Assembly: GCF_001637225.1 (NCBI RefSeq)
Contig: NZ_LVJI01000002.1
Coordinates: 62,001-126,000, forward strand
Source: Paenibacillus antarcticus
GTDB taxonomy: Bacteria > Bacillota > Bacilli > Paenibacillales > Paenibacillaceae
Length of the DNA stretch: 64,000 nt
Direction: 5' to 3'
Numbering within the stretch: the first letter of the stretch is position 1; every line of letters starts with the position of its first letter. Below are positions 63,071-64,000 of this stretch, piece by piece. The notes under the pieces are model-generated. The model was not told where the DNA came from and did no database searches. It worked only from the letters and a program-made list of their open reading frames with translations. The translations under genes were made by a program, and so were the position numbers.

Positions 63071-63099
63071 TTGGTTACAAAGTTTTCACTTGTTATAAT
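63071..63099 (+). promoter_or_regulatory. Sigma-A promoter of the NlpC/P60 gene
   Basis: TTGGTT (63071-63076), a 17-bp spacer, and consensus TATAAT (63094-63099). The start codon lies about 160 bp downstream, so the mRNA has a long leader. The rest of the 379-bp intergenic stretch (62879-63257) holds only the terminator above and no recognisable riboswitch. Confidence 0.65.
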
Positions 63100-63257
63100 T
63101 GGAATATTTATGATTTTTATTTATTACATTACAGTTCTTTGTACCTGAATTAGAAATATTGAATTGAGACCATAGACCGATTATCTGTAGGCAGGAAGAA
63201 CTCTACAATGGGGACAAGCAATGCAGGAACATTAGCATCTCAGGAGGTAATAACAAC

Positions 63258-64000
63258 ATGATGATTAGTAAAAAAGTGATAACTGCATCACTAACAGCAG
63301 TAATGCTGTTCGGAAGCTTGTCCACAACAGCTTTTGTACAACAAGTAGAGGCTGCTACAACAACAACCTCAAAGGTAACTTGGGGAGTGAATTTACGTCA
63401 GGCTCCTTCCAGTACGTCAACGATTATTAGAATGATCCCTAAAGGTGAGAAGGTCGAAGTTCTTGGGAAATCCGGAACATCATGGCTTAAAGTGAAGGAT
63501 ACGAAAGGAAAAGTTGGTTATATTTCTTCGTCGTCTAAATATACGCAACAAGTTTCAGGAGGCACGAATACTAACGCTACTATTAACAATAGCGTTGAGA
63601 AAGTGATTGCAGCAGGGAAGAAGTATTTAGGAACCCCTTATGAGTATGGTTCAAGCCGCTCTAATACCTCTACATTCGATTGCTCGGACTTTGTACGCCA
63701 GGCTTTCATTGACGGTGTTGGGATAAAGTTACCAGCGGATTCAAGAGCTCAAGGCAATTACGTGAAGGCTAAAGGTACGGTTGTGAAGGATGTGTCCAAG
63801 CTCAAACGCGGGGATGTCATGTTCTTCATGTCCTATAAAGGAACAAGTTCATCAGCTTATTCAAGTGCGAACAAAGCCAATGCTACCATTACACATACAG
63901 GAATTTACTTAGGAAATGGAGAGATTCTTCATACCTATTCTAAGGAATCCGGTGGCGTTACGATTAGCAAAATTAGTGGAACTCACTGGGAGAAACGATT
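63258..64000 (+). CDS. SH3-domain NlpC/P60 cell-wall hydrolase, 3' partial
   Basis: 247 codons to the right edge; the stop is outside the window. ATG at 63258 with AGGAGG 9-10 bp upstream. Signal peptide (residues about 1-33, ending in VEAA), a bacterial SH3 domain (about 40-95; GVNLRQAPSSTSTIIRMIPK), a Thr/Asn linker, and an NlpC/P60 papain-like domain from about residue 115: GKKYLGTPYEYGSSRSN, catalytic Cys in FDCSDFVRQAF, LKRGDVMFF, and the catalytic His in THTGIYLGNGE. The domain cleaves D-gamma-Glu-diamino-acid bonds in wall peptides. An insertion of about 15 Ser/Ala residues precedes the His. Confidence 0.93.
   Translation, partial: MMISKKVITASLTAVMLFGSLSTTAFVQQVEAATTTTSKVTWGVNLRQAPSSTSTIIRMIPKGEKVEVLGKSGTSWLKVKDTKGKVGYISSSSKYTQQVSGGTNTNATINNSVEKVIAAGKKYLGTPYEYGSSRSNTSTFDCSDFVRQAFIDGVGIKLPADSRAQGNYVKAKGTVVKDVSKLKRGDVMFFMSYKGTSSSAYSSANKANATITHTGIYLGNGEILHTYSKESGGVTISKISGTHWEKR

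Noticed and set aside
62879..63257. c-di-AMP (ydaO-type) riboswitch upstream of the NlpC/P60 gene
   Set aside because: The expected conserved core sequences are not seen; a covariance search would be needed to be certain.
1..64000. CRISPR array, prophage, insertion sequence, tRNA or rRNA
   Set aside because: No regularly spaced direct repeats, transposase, integrase or structural phage genes; I saw no tRNA-like cloverleaf, though a tool-based scan was not possible.

Overview
The window looks like a chromosomal segment of a spore-forming, low-to-moderate G+C Firmicute, most like Paenibacillus. The evidence is a CotF-type spore coat protein, secreted proteins with stalk (copper-amine-oxidase N-terminal-like) domains, two YesM/YesN-type two-component systems, a polysaccharide ABC importer of the LplABC type without its own ATPase, an Sfp-type phosphopantetheinyl transferase, strong GGAGG ribosome binding sites and many intrinsic terminators. 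I saw no rRNA, tRNA, CRISPR array, phage genes or insertion sequence. The species assignment is inference.

Layout. 1-10.7 kb: housekeeping and small accessory genes (DinB, YafY/WYL regulator, ABM monooxygenase, ASCH protein, RluF-like pseudouridine synthase, Sfp-type PPTase, an RCC1-like stalk-domain secreted protein, a 70-residue basic protein, a polysaccharide deacetylase, an ArAE/FUSC-type membrane protein, a DUF4261-like protein, a CotF-like coat protein). 10.7-15.9 kb: a five-gene unit for extracytoplasmic methionine sulfoxide repair: CcdA, a TlpA/ResA-like thioredoxin lipoprotein and an MsrAB lipoprotein, followed by a YesN-type regulator and YesM-type kinase. 16-26.9 kb: MFS transporter, PAS-containing kinase, ACR3/BASS-type transporter, zinc-independent quinone-oxidoreductase-like protein, threonine synthase, methyltransferase, ABC exporter, second DinB protein. 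26.9-29.7 kb: anaerobic ribonucleotide reductase nrdD-nrdG with a candidate NrdR double box.

29.8-51.1 kb is the most remarkable part. It appears to be a utilisation locus for a sulfated, probably N-acetyllactosamine-type glycan such as keratan sulfate or mucin O-glycans. A YesMN-type sensor pair (minus strand) diverges from an LplB-LplC-solute-binding-protein importer. Then come a GH20 hexosaminidase, a sulfatase, an anaerobic sulfatase-maturating radical SAM enzyme with a SEC-C tail, and a GH35 beta-galactosidase. A ROK regulator on the minus strand separates this from a second plus-strand unit: two half-size CHR (chromate family) transporters, an aerobic formylglycine-generating enzyme, two more sulfatases and an AraC regulator. 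All three sulfatases have the cysteine form of the active-site motif, which must be converted to formylglycine. The locus therefore carries both the oxygen-independent and the oxygen-dependent maturation system, each tied to its own sulfatase gene(s), plus transporters that could remove the released oxyanion.

51-64 kb: aldo/keto reductase, asparaginase II, a CPBP/CAAX-type membrane protease facing a tandem array of four paralogous three-helix membrane proteins that share a C-terminal GPLIRQS-like signature (function unknown), a MerR/TipAS regulator with a textbook 19-bp-spacer promoter, a second polysaccharide deacetylase, a LysR regulator divergent from a heterodimeric ABC exporter, and an SH3-NlpC/P60 cell-wall hydrolase that runs off the right edge.

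Start sites were chosen by ribosome binding site spacing and family N-termini, so several are shorter than the longest open frame.
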